Shown in pieces: positions 8,799 to 19,100 of a stretch of 60,013 nucleotides of DNA. The DNA comes from Hymenobacter lapidarius (GTDB taxonomy: Bacteria > Bacteroidota > Bacteroidia > Cytophagales > Hymenobacteraceae): NCBI RefSeq assembly GCF_001816145.1, contig NZ_MDZB01000099.1:1-60013 (forward strand). Reading direction: 5' to 3'. Under the pieces are notes generated by a model. It searched no databases. It saw nothing but the letters and a program-made list of their open reading frames with translations, and was not told the origin of the DNA. Each line of letters begins with the position of its first letter. Positions within the stretch are counted from its first letter, which is position 1. The position numbers and the translations under genes were made by a program.

Positions 8799-11700
8799 AT
8801 GAATAATATACGTTTACGCCATTTGTTCCTGCTGGTGTTGATGCTCTTCACTGCCCGGTTAGGCTGGAGCCAAGGCGCCACCACGGCGTCTATGAGTGGG
8901 GTCATTTCCGATAGCAAAGGCGAAGGCCTGCCCGGTGCCACGGTCATCGCCGTGCACACGCCCACCAACACGCAGTACGTAGCCCCCACCAACTCCGACG
9001 GCCGTTTCAACATCCAGAACATGCGCGTGGGCGGCCCTTACACGGTTCGCATCACCTTCGTGGGCTACAAAGACCTTACGCGGGAAGGCCTCAACCTGTC
9101 GCTGGGCCAGAACCTGCGCTTCGACCAGAAATTGAGCGACACCAGCACAGAGCTGGCCGAAGTGGTGGTAGGTGGCCGCCGCGACCCCATTATGAGCGCC
9201 GACCACACCGGCGCCAGCACCACGGTGCAGCGCGAAACCATCGAGCGCCTGCCCACCCTGAACCGCTCGTTGAACGATTTCACGCGTCTCACGCCCCAAG
9301 CCAACGGCCAAAGCTTCGGCGGCCGCAGCGGCGCTTTCAACAACATCACCATCGACGGAGCCATTTTTAACAACGCTTTCGGCTTGTCGCCGACGGTGGG
9401 CGGCCAGGCCGGTGCGCAGCCCATTTCGCTGGACGCCATCGACCAGATTCAGGTGAGCATCGCTCCCTTCGACGTGCGTCAGGGCTCGTTCACCGGCGCG
9501 GGCATCAACGTGGTGACCCGTTCGGGCACCAACAAGGTGCAAGGCTCGCTCTACTACTTTGGCCGCAACCAGGACCTGGTGGGCAACAAAGTGGGTGATA
9601 TCAAATCCGAATACCCCAAGTTTGACTTGAACAACTTCGGCTTCCGCGTGGGCGGCCCGCTTATCAAAGACAAGCTGTTCCTGTTCGTGAACGCCGAGCG
9701 CGAGCGCCGCAACGACCCCCCTCGCGGCAACTTCACTGCCAACCGCAACGAAGGCGTGAACCCGCCCGCAGGCGGTACCGTGTCGAACGCTTCCGCCCGC
9801 GACCTCACCATTCTCAGCGACTTCCTGCAGCGGGAGTACGGCTACAACCCCGGTCCGTACGAAAAATACAGCCTGCGCTCGAATAGCGAAAAAGCCACGG
9901 TGAAGCTCGACTGGAACATCAACAACAACCACCGCTTCAACATCAAGTACAACTACCTGAAGTCCCTGAGCGACATCAACCCAAGCACGTCGGGCGCTAT
10001 CAACAACCAGCGGGCCCAGACGCAGTTCGGCTTGCCCTTCCTGTCGTCGTACTATACCATCAATAACAACCTGAACTCCTTCATTGCGGAATTGAACAGC
10101 ACTCTAGGCGGTGGCAAGTTCTCGAACAACATGACGGCAGGCTTCACGGCGTTCCGCGACTTCCGCGAGAGCAGCGGGGGCATTTTTCCGCTGGTTGACA
10201 TTGGAACCAGCGTGGGCCGCAGCACGGGCCCTGCTTTGAACAGCATCAACGCCAACAACTCATTTACTTCGTTCGGATTTGAGCCGTTTTCGGCCTTCAA
10301 CGTGCTGAACTCGGACGTGTACCAGTTCGGCGACAACTTCACGGCTTACCTCGGCAAGCACAACGTGACGGTGGGCACCTACAACGAGTACTACGAGTTC
10401 CGCAACGGTTTCTCGCCCAACTACTACGGCAACTACTCCTACAACTCGCTCGAAGACTTTTACGCCTCGGCCGGTTTCGACTACAACCGCACGGCGGGCA
10501 CCTTCGCGCCGCTCACCGGCACCCGTCCGGGCCCGCAGCGCTACAACCTGTCGTACTCGGCACTGCCCGGCGGCGCCTTCCCTTTCGCCGACATCAAGGC
10601 CATCCAGTTCGGTCTGTACGGTCAGGACGAGTGGTCGCCGCGCAACAACCTGCGCATTATCGTTGGCCTGCGCGCCGACTTGCCCTACCTGACTTCGGAC
10701 CTGCAGCAAAACACCAACGCAGCCAATCTCACTTTCCGCGACGGTGTTAAAATCAACACCGGCCAGACGCCCGCCAGGAACGTGCTGTTCTCGCCCCGCG
10801 TGGGCTTCAACTGGGACGTGAACGACGACCGCAAAACGCAGCTGCGTGGCGGCACGGGCATTTTCACGGGCCGCGTACCATTCGTGTGGCTCTCGAACCA
10901 GGCCAGCAATAACGGCGTGCAGTTTGGCTCGTTCAGCACCGCTGGCGCAGTGCCCAATGGCACCAATCCCGGCGCTTCCATTTACCCTTTCAATCCTAGC
11001 GTAGATGCCTACCGCCCGCAAAATGCGGTGGCCAACACTCGCTACAACCTGGCCGTAACGGACAAGGACTTCAAATTTCCTCAGGTATGGCGCACCAACC
11101 TCGCCGTTGACCAGGAATTGCCCGGCGGCGTCATCGGTACGCTCGAGGCGTTCTACACCAAGGACGTCAACGCCGTTTACCACCAGAACGTGAACCTGCC
11201 CGGCAGCGAAGCCACCCCGTTTGCTCGCTCCGCTGGCGCCGACACCCGCCCCATCTTCTACACGTTTGGCGCTCCGCTAACGGGTGCCAACGCCGGCTTG
11301 GTGGGTACGACCCGCAACTTCCAGATTTACGGCCCGGTACCCACGGCCCAGGGCGGCAACACTGCCGCGCTGCCTAACATCAGCGACGCCATTGTGATGA
11401 AGAACGTCAACAAAGGCTATTCGTACGCGGCCACGGCACAATTGCAGAAGTCCTTCAGCAAGGGGTTATTCGCCAGCGCGGCCTACACTTATTCTGATTC
11501 GCGCTCGGTGAACGACGGCGGCTCGATTGCTCAGTCCATCTGGCGCGACCGCGCGGTTTCGAGCGACCCGAATTCCAATACGTTGAGCTACTCCAACTTC
11601 CTGCAGCAGCACCGCGTCATTCTTTCGGGCTCTTACCGCCGCGAGTACCTGAACCGCCTGGGCACCACCATCTCGTTCTTCTACGAGGCGGCTCCCGCTG

Positions 11701-12308
11701 GCCGTTTCTCCTATGTGTATGCGGGCGACATGAACGGCGACAACCAGATTTCGAACGACCTGATGTACGTGCCCCGTAACCAGAGCGAAATCAACCTGCG
11801 CGACATTAACTTCAGCACTACCTCCGGTGGCACTACCACCACTTTCTCAACCTACACCGCGGCACAGCAGTGGGAAGACCTCAACAACTACATCAGCCAG
11901 GACGATTACCTCAAGACGCGCCGGGGCGAGTACGCCGAGCGCAACGGGGGTGCCCGTCCGTGGCAGAACACCCTGGACGTGCGCTTGCTGCAGGACATCT
12001 TCACCGACCTGGGCGCAAGTAACCGCGGCACGGTGCAGCTGAGCGTTGACCTCTTCAACGTGGGCAACTTGATTAACAGCAACTGGGGCACTTTCCAGAC
12101 GACCAACCGCAACAACCCGCTCACCTTTGCTGGCTACAACGCCCAGAGCCAGCCGGTATTCCAGTTCCCTTACCTCGTGAACCCGACCCGGAACGCGGAC
12201 GCCACGGTTAACGCCGGCCAGAAGCTCACCAAGACCTTCCGCGACGACACCGGCGGACTCAGCTCGCGCTGGCAGGGCCAGGTGGGCCTGCGCCTCATCT
12301 TCAACTAA
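8799..12308 (+). CDS. Oar-like TonB-dependent outer-membrane receptor (copy 2)
   Basis: This encodes 1169 residues from the ATG at 8799. An upstream in-frame ATG at 8640 is rejected because it precedes the promoter. The architecture is as in copy 1: a signal ending LGWSQ, a carboxypeptidase-regulatory-like domain (about 30-118), a plug domain (about 130-245; INVVTRSGTNKVQG), and a large barrel ending in GLRLIFN. The first 120 residues are nearly identical to copy 1, while the barrels diverge substantially, including extracellular-loop insertions. That suggests a shared energising interface with different cargo. It has its own promoter and terminator, so it is monocistronic. No SusD-like partner is present. 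Confidence 0.92.
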   Translation: MNNIRLRHLFLLVLMLFTARLGWSQGATTASMSGVISDSKGEGLPGATVIAVHTPTNTQYVAPTNSDGRFNIQNMRVGGPYTVRITFVGYKDLTREGLNLSLGQNLRFDQKLSDTSTELAEVVVGGRRDPIMSADHTGASTTVQRETIERLPTLNRSLNDFTRLTPQANGQSFGGRSGAFNNITIDGAIFNNAFGLSPTVGGQAGAQPISLDAIDQIQVSIAPFDVRQGSFTGAGINVVTRSGTNKVQGSLYYFGRNQDLVGNKVGDIKSEYPKFDLNNFGFRVGGPLIKDKLFLFVNAERERRNDPPRGNFTANRNEGVNPPAGGTVSNASARDLTILSDFLQREYGYNPGPYEKYSLRSNSEKATVKLDWNINNNHRFNIKYNYLKSLSDINPSTSGAINNQRAQTQFGLPFLSSYYTINNNLNSFIAELNSTLGGGKFSNNMTAGFTAFRDFRESSGGIFPLVDIGTSVGRSTGPALNSINANNSFTSFGFEPFSAFNVLNSDVYQFGDNFTAYLGKHNVTVGTYNEYYEFRNGFSPNYYGNYSYNSLEDFYASAGFDYNRTAGTFAPLTGTRPGPQRYNLSYSALPGGAFPFADIKAIQFGLYGQDEWSPRNNLRIIVGLRADLPYLTSDLQQNTNAANLTFRDGVKINTGQTPARNVLFSPRVGFNWDVNDDRKTQLRGGTGIFTGRVPFVWLSNQASNNGVQFGSFSTAGAVPNGTNPGASIYPFNPSVDAYRPQNAVANTRYNLAVTDKDFKFPQVWRTNLAVDQELPGGVIGTLEAFYTKDVNAVYHQNVNLPGSEATPFARSAGADTRPIFYTFGAPLTGANAGLVGTTRNFQIYGPVPTAQGGNTAALPNISDAIVMKNVNKGYSYAATAQLQKSFSKGLFASAAYTYSDSRSVNDGGSIAQSIWRDRAVSSDPNSNTLSYSNFLQQHRVILSGSYRREYLNRLGTTISFFYEAAPAGRFSYVYAGDMNGDNQISNDLMYVPRNQSEINLRDINFSTTSGGTTTTFSTYTAAQQWEDLNNYISQDDYLKTRRGEYAERNGGARPWQNTLDVRLLQDIFTDLGASNRGTVQLSVDLFNVGNLINSNWGTFQTTNRNNPLTFAGYNAQSQPVFQFPYLVNPTRNADATVNAGQKLTKTFRDDTGGLSSRWQGQVGLRLIFN

Positions 12309-12331
12309 GCTCCCCCGCTTAGCGCAACGCC

Positions 12332-12366
12332 AAAGAGGGCCGGAATTAATTCCGGCCCTCTTTTTT
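12332..12366. terminator. Intrinsic terminator after the second Oar receptor
   Basis: A near-perfect palindrome AGAGGGCCGGAATT / AATTCCGGCCCTCT is followed by a T run. Confidence 0.9.
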
Positions 12367-12421
12367 GTGGCTGATTATTTGGCGCTTGCGCCTTTCTGCC
12401 AAAATAAAGTATGTGTTACCC

Positions 12422-12451
12422 TTGCCAAACCGCAAACTGGCCGTACTTTTG
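12422..12451 (+). promoter_or_regulatory. Promoter of tRNA-Ala (TTG-19 bp-TACTTTTG)
   Basis: TTG at 12422-12424 and TACTTTTG at 12444-12451 with 19 bp between them match the Bacteroidota consensus. Predicted initiation at about 12457 leaves a 35-nt leader before the tRNA. Confidence 0.7.
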
Positions 12452-12492
12452 TCGAACCAAAGCGCAATAGGCGCGGCGGGAAACACAAACTC

Positions 12493-12566
<74 letters not shown>

Positions 12567-12581
12567 CTGACGATGTGAAAC

Positions 12582-12615
12582 AAAAAGCCCGACCAGTTTC
12601 CTGGTCGGGCTTTTT
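12582..12615. terminator. Terminator between tRNA-Ala and cysK
   Basis: AAAAAGCCCGACCAG / CTGGTCGGGCTTTTT with a TTTC loop. Its A and T runs on both sides suit both the tRNA (+) and the convergent cysK (-). Confidence 0.9.
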
Positions 12616-12659
12616 GTTTGGTCGTGCGCCCGGCCGTTACACAGCCTCGTGCGTCACAG

Positions 12660-13583
12660 TTACACGAACAGGCCTTCTACCGACAGGTACCGCTCGCCGG
12701 TGTCGTAGCAGAAGGTAAGAATGCGGCTGCCTTGGGGCACATCGACCAGCTTCTTGGCAATGGCCGCGAGCGACGCGCCCGAGGACACGCCGATGAATAT
12801 GCCTTCTTCGCGGGCGGCCCGGCGGGTCATGTCGTAGGCCTCCTGCTGCGATACCTGGATGGTGCCATCGAGCACGCTGACGTGTAGGTTCTCGGGAATA
12901 AAGCCGGCCCCTATGCCCTGGATGGGGTGCGGCCCCGGCGCACCGCCGCTGATGACGGGCGAAGCTTCGGGCTCCACGGCGAAGGTTTTCATGTTTGGAA
13001 ACAGGGGCTTAAGCACTTCCGTCACGGCCGTAATGTGGCCGCCGGTGCCCACGCCCGTGATGTGAAAGTCAAATCCCTCGGGCGCGTCGCGCAGAATTTC
13101 CTGAGCCGTGGTCTCGGCGTGCACCTTGATGTTGGCGGGGTTGGAGAACTGCATGGGCATCCAGGCACCGGGCGTGGAGGCCACAATTTCCTGGGCTTTT
13201 TCAATGGCACCCTTCATGCCTTTTTCGCGGGGCGTGAGCTCGAGGTTGGCGCCGTAGGCTACCATGAGGCGGCGGCGCTCAATGCTCATGCTCTCGGGCA
13301 TGACCAGCGTGAGCTTGTAGCCTTTCACGGCGGCTACCAAGGCCAGGCCCACGCCGGTGTTGCCCGAAGTGGGCTCCACAATGAGGCTATCTTTATGCAG
13401 AATGCCATCTTCTTCGGCCTGGTTAATCATGGACAAAGCAATCCGGTCCTTGATGGACCCGCCGGGGTTGGCGCGTTCGAGCTTCACCCACACTTCTATG
13501 TCGGGCCGAACGGTGGCAAACAAGCGGTTGAGGCGCACCAGCGGCGTGTTGCCGATGGTGTCGAGAATGGTATTGGCTTTCAT
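12660..13583 (-). CDS. cysK: O-acetylserine sulfhydrylase (cysteine synthase A)
   Basis: CysK converts O-acetylserine and sulfide to cysteine using pyridoxal phosphate. The 307-residue protein shows the PLP lysine Lys45 in [12 protein letters not shown], the substrate loop PTSGNTG (72-77) and the glycine-rich phosphate cup [31 protein letters not shown] and [12 protein letters not shown] follow near the end. Length and motif spacing are typical of the cytoplasmic CysK/CysM fold. The gene lies 93 bp downstream of cysE on the same strand, so the last two steps of cysteine synthesis are paired and the two enzymes may form the cysteine synthase complex. The CysE C-terminus here ends in Ile, the residue that normally inserts into the CysK active site. 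Confidence 0.96.
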   Translation of the reverse strand: MKANTILDTIGNTPLVRLNRLFATVRPDIEVWVKLERANPGGSIKDRIALSMINQAEEDGILHKDSLIVEPTSGNTGVGLALVAAVKGYKLTLVMPESMSIERRRLMVAYGANLELTPREKGMKGAIEKAQEIVASTPGAWMPMQFSNPANIKVHAETTAQEILRDAPEGFDFHITGVGTGGHITAVTEVLKPLFPNMKTFAVEPEASPVISGGAPGPHPIQGIGAGFIPENLHVSVLDGTIQVSQQEAYDMTRRAAREEGIFIGVSSGASLAAIAKKLVDVPQGSRILTFCYDTGERYLSVEGLFV

Positions 13584-13676
13584 GAGGTGAAATGGTGAGG
13601 TGAGGTGATGGCGAAGCGTGAAGAGAAGCGTTTAGCGGTGCTGCTGCAACGCCCCACTCACTCCTCAAGCGCCTCG

Positions 13677-14554
13677 CTAAATGGAAAAAACCAGCTCCGC
13701 GGCCGGGTCCACGCTGCGCGATATCTGAATGTGGGCGCGGTGGTACACGCGGGAGTGCGAGGGTACGCTTTCGGTGAGCCAGACGTTGCCCCCGATGATG
13801 CTGTGGGCGCCTACCAGCGTGCTGCCCCCCAGAATGGTGGCACCGGCATAAATCACCACGTGGTCTTCGATGGTGGGGTGCCGCTTGGTGCCCTGCAGGC
13901 CTTTGGTCACGCTCAGGGCTCCCAGGGTGACGCCCTGGTAAATCTGCACGTTGGCCCCGATGATGGCGGTTTCGCCAATGACCAGGCCCGTGCCGTGGTC
14001 GATGCAGAAGGAATGGTCGATTTGCGCGCCGGGGTGAATGTCGATGCCGGTGCGCTGGTGGGCGTATTCGCTCAGCAGCCGCGGCAGCCGGGGCAGGCCG
14101 CGCTGGTGAAGGGCGTGAGCCAGCCGGTACAGCGCCGTGGCGTAGAAGCCGGGGTACGAGCCAATGATTTCGGCCAGGCCCTGGGCAGCGGGGTCGCTGG
14201 CCAGAATGGCACTGGCGTCGCGCAGCAGGGCCATCCGCAAGGCTGGCAGCTGGGCCGTAAACTCGTCGGCCAGCGCGGGGGCCGGCGAAGGCAGGGCCGG
14301 TACCAGGGCCAGCAGCGCGGCCAGCTCGGACCGGAAATGATGCAGCTCGGCCGCTACGGCGTCGGCCGTGGCCAGCGGCGCTCGGCGCGGTGCGGGAAGA
14401 GGAGCGCCAGCAGGTCGTCGGCCAGAGCGCAAAAGGCGGCGCCAGGCAGGGCATCGGGCACCGATGCGTGGGCGCGGGCCAGTTCAGCAGAAAATGAGTC
14501 GGGAAGCACGGCAACAGAAAAAAAGGGGGCGAAAGAACCGAGGGACTTAACCAA
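13677..14554 (-). CDS. cysE: Serine O-acetyltransferase, with a probable frameshift near 14380
   Basis: CysE makes O-acetylserine from serine and acetyl-CoA. The continuous frame 13677-14432 holds a helical N-terminal part and the left-handed beta-helix ([22 protein letters not shown]...[14 protein letters not shown]), with the catalytic Asp/His in IDHGTG, ending VFSI. Its apparent first 20 residues ([14 protein letters not shown]) look non-coding. A better N-terminus, with [20 protein letters not shown] and [15 protein letters not shown], lies in another frame from 14554 and runs out of phase at about 14380. Adding one base joins AER directly to [12 protein letters not shown] infer a one-base deletion or a sequencing error; the enzyme core is intact. 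Its C-terminal Ile suggests normal binding to CysK, encoded next. Confidence 0.8.
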
Positions 14555-14693
14555 GTGGGCAAACGAAGGTTTCGGCCCAGATGGACAACTGTGAAGGCAA
14601 ACGGCCCGTTTACCTCAAGCGCTGGTTCCGCGGCTTCACGGGCTCGGAGTCTGGCCGAAAAGATACTTCTTCATTCCTTTCCCAACCAATACC

Positions 14694-15035
14694 ATGTCCG
14701 ATACCACCATCACCAAAGTTGATTCCCGCTTCTCGCCCAAGGGCGCCGATGGCGAAAAATACCTCGCCTCCGGCAAGCACGTTGCCATGCGCATGTGGGA
14801 AAACGAGCAGCCCGGCGACCCCAAAGAACCTTCCACCAGTGCCTACGAAACCGTGGGCTATGTGCTCAGCGGCCGCGCCGAGCTGCACCTGGCGGGCCAG
14901 GTAGTGGTGTTGGAGCCGGGCAATTCCTGGGTAGTTCCCAAAGGCGCCGAGCATACCTATAAGATTCTGGAAAGCTTTTCGGCGGTGGAGGCTACTTCGC
15001 CCCCGGCCCAGGTGCACGGCCGCGACGAAGAGTAG
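14694..15035 (+). CDS. Small cupin-domain protein
   Basis: This 113-residue single-domain cupin is soluble and has no signal. Cupin motif 1 is represented by ETVGYVLSGRAELHLAGQ and motif 2 by PGNSWVVPKGAEHTYKI, in which the His of the second motif is retained. The first motif is degenerate at its usual His pair, so metal binding is uncertain. Small stand-alone cupins range from metal-dependent enzymes to ligand sensors, and nothing here chooses between them. The gene stands alone between cysE (divergent) and the family A palindrome at 15062, which may serve as its transcript end. Confidence 0.8.
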   Translation: MSDTTITKVDSRFSPKGADGEKYLASGKHVAMRMWENEQPGDPKEPSTSAYETVGYVLSGRAELHLAGQVVVLEPGNSWVVPKGAEHTYKILESFSAVEATSPPAQVHGRDEE

Positions 15036-15061
15036 TCGCCAACGGCTATCCGCAACTAAAC

Positions 15062-15159
15062 GAACGTCATGCTGAGCGCAGCCGAAGCATCTCTACCGTG
15101 CAACTAATTAAATTTAGTATTGCAGTAGAGATGCTTCGGCTGCGCTCAGCATGACGTTC
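15062..15159. repeat. Palindromic repeat family A, copy 1 (perfect 35-bp arms)
   Basis: Arms 15062-15096 and 15125-15159 are exact inverted complements containing GTCATGCTGAGC and GAAGCATCTC. The AT-rich centre (28 bp) includes ACTAATTAAATTTAGTA. It lies between the cupin gene and the aldo/keto reductase gene. The transcript would form a very stable hairpin. Confidence 0.9.
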
Positions 15160-15201
15160 TTGTGCCGTCCCGTTTCTTCACAACTAGATTTCCCGCACCG
15201 C

Positions 15202-16182
15202 ATGAAAACACGTGAACTAGGCCGCACCGGCCAGCAGGTATCGGCCCTGGGCCTGGGTTGTATGTCGATGGCCTCGGACTACGCCTACGGGCCCAGCGAC
15301 GAGCAGGAAGCCCTGGCCACCCTGCACCACGCCCTGGATTTGGAGGTGACGCTGTGGGACACGGCCGACATCTACGGCTTTGGGGCCAACGAGGAGCTGC
15401 TGCGACAGGTGTTAGTGCCAAACCGCGCGCGGGTATTTCTGGCCACCAAATTCGGCTTTGTGGCCGATGGGCAGGGCGGCTCGGCCGTGGACGTGCGCCC
15501 CGAGCGCATTGCCGCCGCCTGCGACGCCAGCCTGCAGCGCCTGGGCATCGAGACCATCGACCTTTACTACGCCCACCGCATCGACCCGGCCGTGCCCGTA
15601 GAGGAAATGGTGGGCGCCATGGCCGCGTTGGTGCAGGCCGGCAAAGTGCGGTACCTGGGGCTTTCCGAGGCCTCGGCGGCGTCGTTGCGGCGGGCAGCAG
15701 CCACGCATCCCATCGCGGCGCTGCAGTCGGAATATTCCATCTTCACCCGCGATGTGGAGGCCGAAATTCTGCCCGCTTGCCAGGAGCTGGGCATCAGTTT
15801 AGTGCCTTTTTCGCCGCTGGGCCGGGGGCTGCTTACCAACCCGGGGCCGCAGCTGGCCGAAAAGGACCTGCGCCGCAGCATGCCCCGCTTTGGCGAGGAA
15901 GTGGGCGATGCCAACACGACCCTGCTGGCGGGCCTGCACCAGCTGGCCACCGAAAAAGGCATCAGTACGGCGCAGCTGGCGCTGGCGTGGCTGCTGGCCC
16001 AGGACGCGCACCTCATCCCCATTCCGGGCACCAAACGCCGGAAGTATCTGGATGAGAACGCCGCTGCTGCGGAAGTGGAGCTGTCGGTGGCCGAAAGCCA
16101 CCGGCTGCAGGCCTTGCTGGCGGCCCACCCGGTGGTGGGGGCCCGCTACGGCGAAGGCGCCCTGAAGCTGGTGAACCGCTAG
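15202..16182 (+). CDS. Aldo/keto reductase
   Basis: This 326-residue NADPH-dependent oxidoreductase has a TIM-barrel fold. The start at 15202 gives MKTRELGRTGQQVSALGLGCM, the conserved beta-hairpin entrance. The catalytic tetrad is visible: Asp and Tyr in WDTADIYG, Lys in LATKFG and His in DLYYAHRID. The NADP-binding end includes IPIPGTKRRKYLDENAAA. It is closest in layout to the AKR13/YakC group, which reduces aldehydes of varied structure. The substrate is unknown. Its stop codon overlaps the stop of the convergent histidine kinase in the palindrome CTAG (16179-16182), with no terminator between them. Confidence 0.93.
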   Translation: MKTRELGRTGQQVSALGLGCMSMASDYAYGPSDEQEALATLHHALDLEVTLWDTADIYGFGANEELLRQVLVPNRARVFLATKFGFVADGQGGSAVDVRPERIAAACDASLQRLGIETIDLYYAHRIDPAVPVEEMVGAMAALVQAGKVRYLGLSEASAASLRRAAATHPIAALQSEYSIFTRDVEAEILPACQELGISLVPFSPLGRGLLTNPGPQLAEKDLRRSMPRFGEEVGDANTTLLAGLHQLATEKGISTAQLALAWLLAQDAHLIPIPGTKRRKYLDENAAAAEVELSVAESHRLQALLAAHPVVGARYGEGALKLVNR

Positions 16183-19100
16183 CGGCCGCCCGGCCCCGTT
16201 TCCGGTGAGGCTGGCACTCGGCTCAGGGGCCCCACGGTCCAGTCATGCACCAGTTTCACCAGCGCCGCCTCCTGAAACGGCTTGGTGAGGTAGTCGTTCA
16301 TGCCCGCGGCCAGGCACTTGCCGCGCTCTCCCGTGATGGCGTTGGCCGTGAGGGCGATGATGGGCACGGTGAGCGTGAGCTGCTGGCGCAGCATGGCCGT
16401 GGCCACGTAGCCGTTCATCAGGGGCATCTGCAGGTCCATCAGTATCAGGTCAAACGCCTGGCTTTCGGCCAATGTCACGGCTACCTGGCCGTTTTCGGCT
16501 TCGGTTACTTCCATGCCGGCATTGGTCAGGAAGATGTTGGCCAGCATGCGGTTGAACACGTTGTCTTCAACCAGCAGAATGCGCTTGCCCCGCAGCGCCG
16601 GCAGGAGGCTGCTGGTGTCGGCTTCGTCCTTCTGGGGCACGTCGGCCGTGGTTCCCACCGGCAGGCACAGGGTGAAGCGGCTGGTGGTGCCGCTGTTTTT
16701 CTGGCTCTCGATGCGCAGCGTACCGCCCAACAACTCCACTAGGTTTTTGCTGATGCCCAAGCCCAGGCCGGTGCCGCCAAACTTGCGCGACACGGAGGAG
16801 TCTTCCTGGCTGAAATCTTCGAAAACCTGCGCCAGGTACTCGGCATCGATGCCAATACCGTTGTCTTTCACCATGAATTCAATGAGCGCCTCGCCCTCGT
16901 CCAGCAGCTGCACCAGCTCGCAAGAGACGTTGACACCGCCCTTTTCTGTGAACTTGACCGCGTTGCCGGCCAGATTGAGCAGGATTTGGGTGATGCGGTA
17001 CGGGTCGCCGAGCAGCACGGGGGGCACGCCCGGCCCGATGCGCGTTTCGAAGCACAGGCCCTTTTCTTCGGCTTTATAGACCAGGGTTTTTTCGACTTGC
17101 ACGGCCACGCGCTCGGGGCTGAAGCCGATTTTCTCGATGGCCATGCGCCCGGCCTCTATTTTGGACAAGTCCAGAATGTCGTTGATGATGACCAGCAGGT
17201 TTTCGGCCGAGGCCGTGATGGCGTGCAGGTAGCTGGTCTGCGAGCTGTCGAGCGCGGTTTTGGTCAGCAGCTGGCTCATGCCCAGAATGGCGTTCATGGG
17301 CGTGCGGATTTCGTGGCTCATGTTGGCCAGGAAATCCTGCTTGGCTCTTGAGCTGATTTCGGCCAGTCCTTTGGCTTCGCGCAAATTGGCCTCGAGGCGT
17401 TTTTGGGGCGTCACGTCGAGGTAAATGCCGATGAAGCCAATCAGCCGCTGGTGGTCGTCGTAGAGCGGAGCGGCGCTCACCAGCAGCCACTTGATTTCCC
17501 CACTCTTGGTGGTCACGGCAATTTCGTAGGAATCGGCAATGCCCTGCTGCCGGAGTTCCTTCTTGCTCTCGACCAGCGCCAGGTCTTCGCCGCTCAGGAG
17601 CAGGGGCGAAAGCTGCCTGCCCATCAGCTCCTCGGTGCAGAAGCCCGTCATGCTGCAAAAGCTCTGGTTGACGTAGAGCAGGTGGTCCTCCAAATCAGCT
17701 TCCACCAGCCCCAGCGACATGTTTTCGATGATGCCACGGTATTTTTCCTCCCGGCGCTTGAGTTCCTCACTGGCCTGGGTGCGGATGGTGATATCCGCGT
17801 ATTTCCACAGGTGGCCAATGTAGCGGCTCTGGTCAAAGATTGGCGCGAAGTCCCGCTGAAGCGTCCGACCGTCGAGGAGAGTTAGCACGTCGCCCACCAC
17901 GGGCTGACGCTGCTTGAGCAGCTCCTTAATGCGCGCCACATATTGCTGGGGGTTTTTGATAGAGGCCTTGGATCCCTCCGTCAGCCAGCCACCGTCTTTG
18001 CCGATTAGCTGGGCTGGGGCGGTGGGCACAGCAAGCAGGCTGCAGAAGGCCTCATTGGTGAGCACGATACGGCGGTTTTCGTCCTCCAGCACCAAGCCAT
18101 CCTGGAAATTGGTAATAACCGTGGACAAGCGCCGCATCGAAGCATCGAGGGCTTCTTGGGCCTTTTTCAGCTCTGAAATATCGGTGTGCGTGCCCGAGAA
18201 GATGAGCGGCTCGCCGTCGGGGGCGCGTTCGGTTACCAGCCCGCGGCTCAGTATCCATTTGTAGCTGCCATCCTTGCAGCGCATGCGGAACTCAACCACC
18301 AGCAGCGTTACATCGCCCCGCAAACAAGCATTGATGGCACGCACGGTGCTCGCCAGGTCCTCGGGGTGGATGTGCGAGGCGAAAGAAGCGTAGCCATCCG
18401 GGAATTCGTCTTCCTGGTAGCCCAGCATGGCTTTGTAGTCTGCGGAGTAGGTCACCAGCGCCGGGTTGCTCAGGTTCTGCTCCCAGATGCCATCGCCGAA
18501 GCCTTCCACGGCCAGCCGCCATCGCAGGTCGGCTTCCCGCAGCGCCTGTCTCAGCGGGGTAATGTCCTGCAGGATGCCGCTGTAGTTCACGCCGGTTTCG
18601 TCGCGGCCCGTGAGCACGGAGCTCCCCCGAATCCAGCGCAGGGGCTGGCCCGGCACGGCCACCCGGCCCTCGTAGAACCACGGCGTCTGCGTGCGCGTGG
18701 CTTCCTCGATGGACTGCCAGAGCGCGGGCATATCCTCGAAGTACGCATACTTGAGCGCGTCGCTGAAGTCGGTAACGGGAATACCAAACAGCTCGGACAG
18801 CTTCGGACTCATGTAGGTGGTTCCGAAGGTGCCGTCAAAGTTTTGGCGCCATTCGTAGAGCACCACCGGCACGTTTTCGGCCAGTGCCCGGAAACGCTGC
18901 TCATTCTCGGCGAGGGCGAGCTGGCTTTCTTTCCACTCCGTAATGTCTTCCAGCAGGCAGGCCATCACGGCTTCGCCCTGCTCGTTGACAACGGGCTGCA
19001 CTTTTACCCGAATCCAGCAGGAGGCGTTGCTGGCCCGCGGGTTAGGGACCTCGAATTGAAAAGGGACCCTGTTGCGGAGCCCGGCTTCTATGTAAGCCAC

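Noticed and set aside
4244..12308. SusC/SusD polysaccharide utilisation locus
   Set aside because: The receptors are Oar-like, there is no SusD homologue, and no glycoside hydrolases are nearby.
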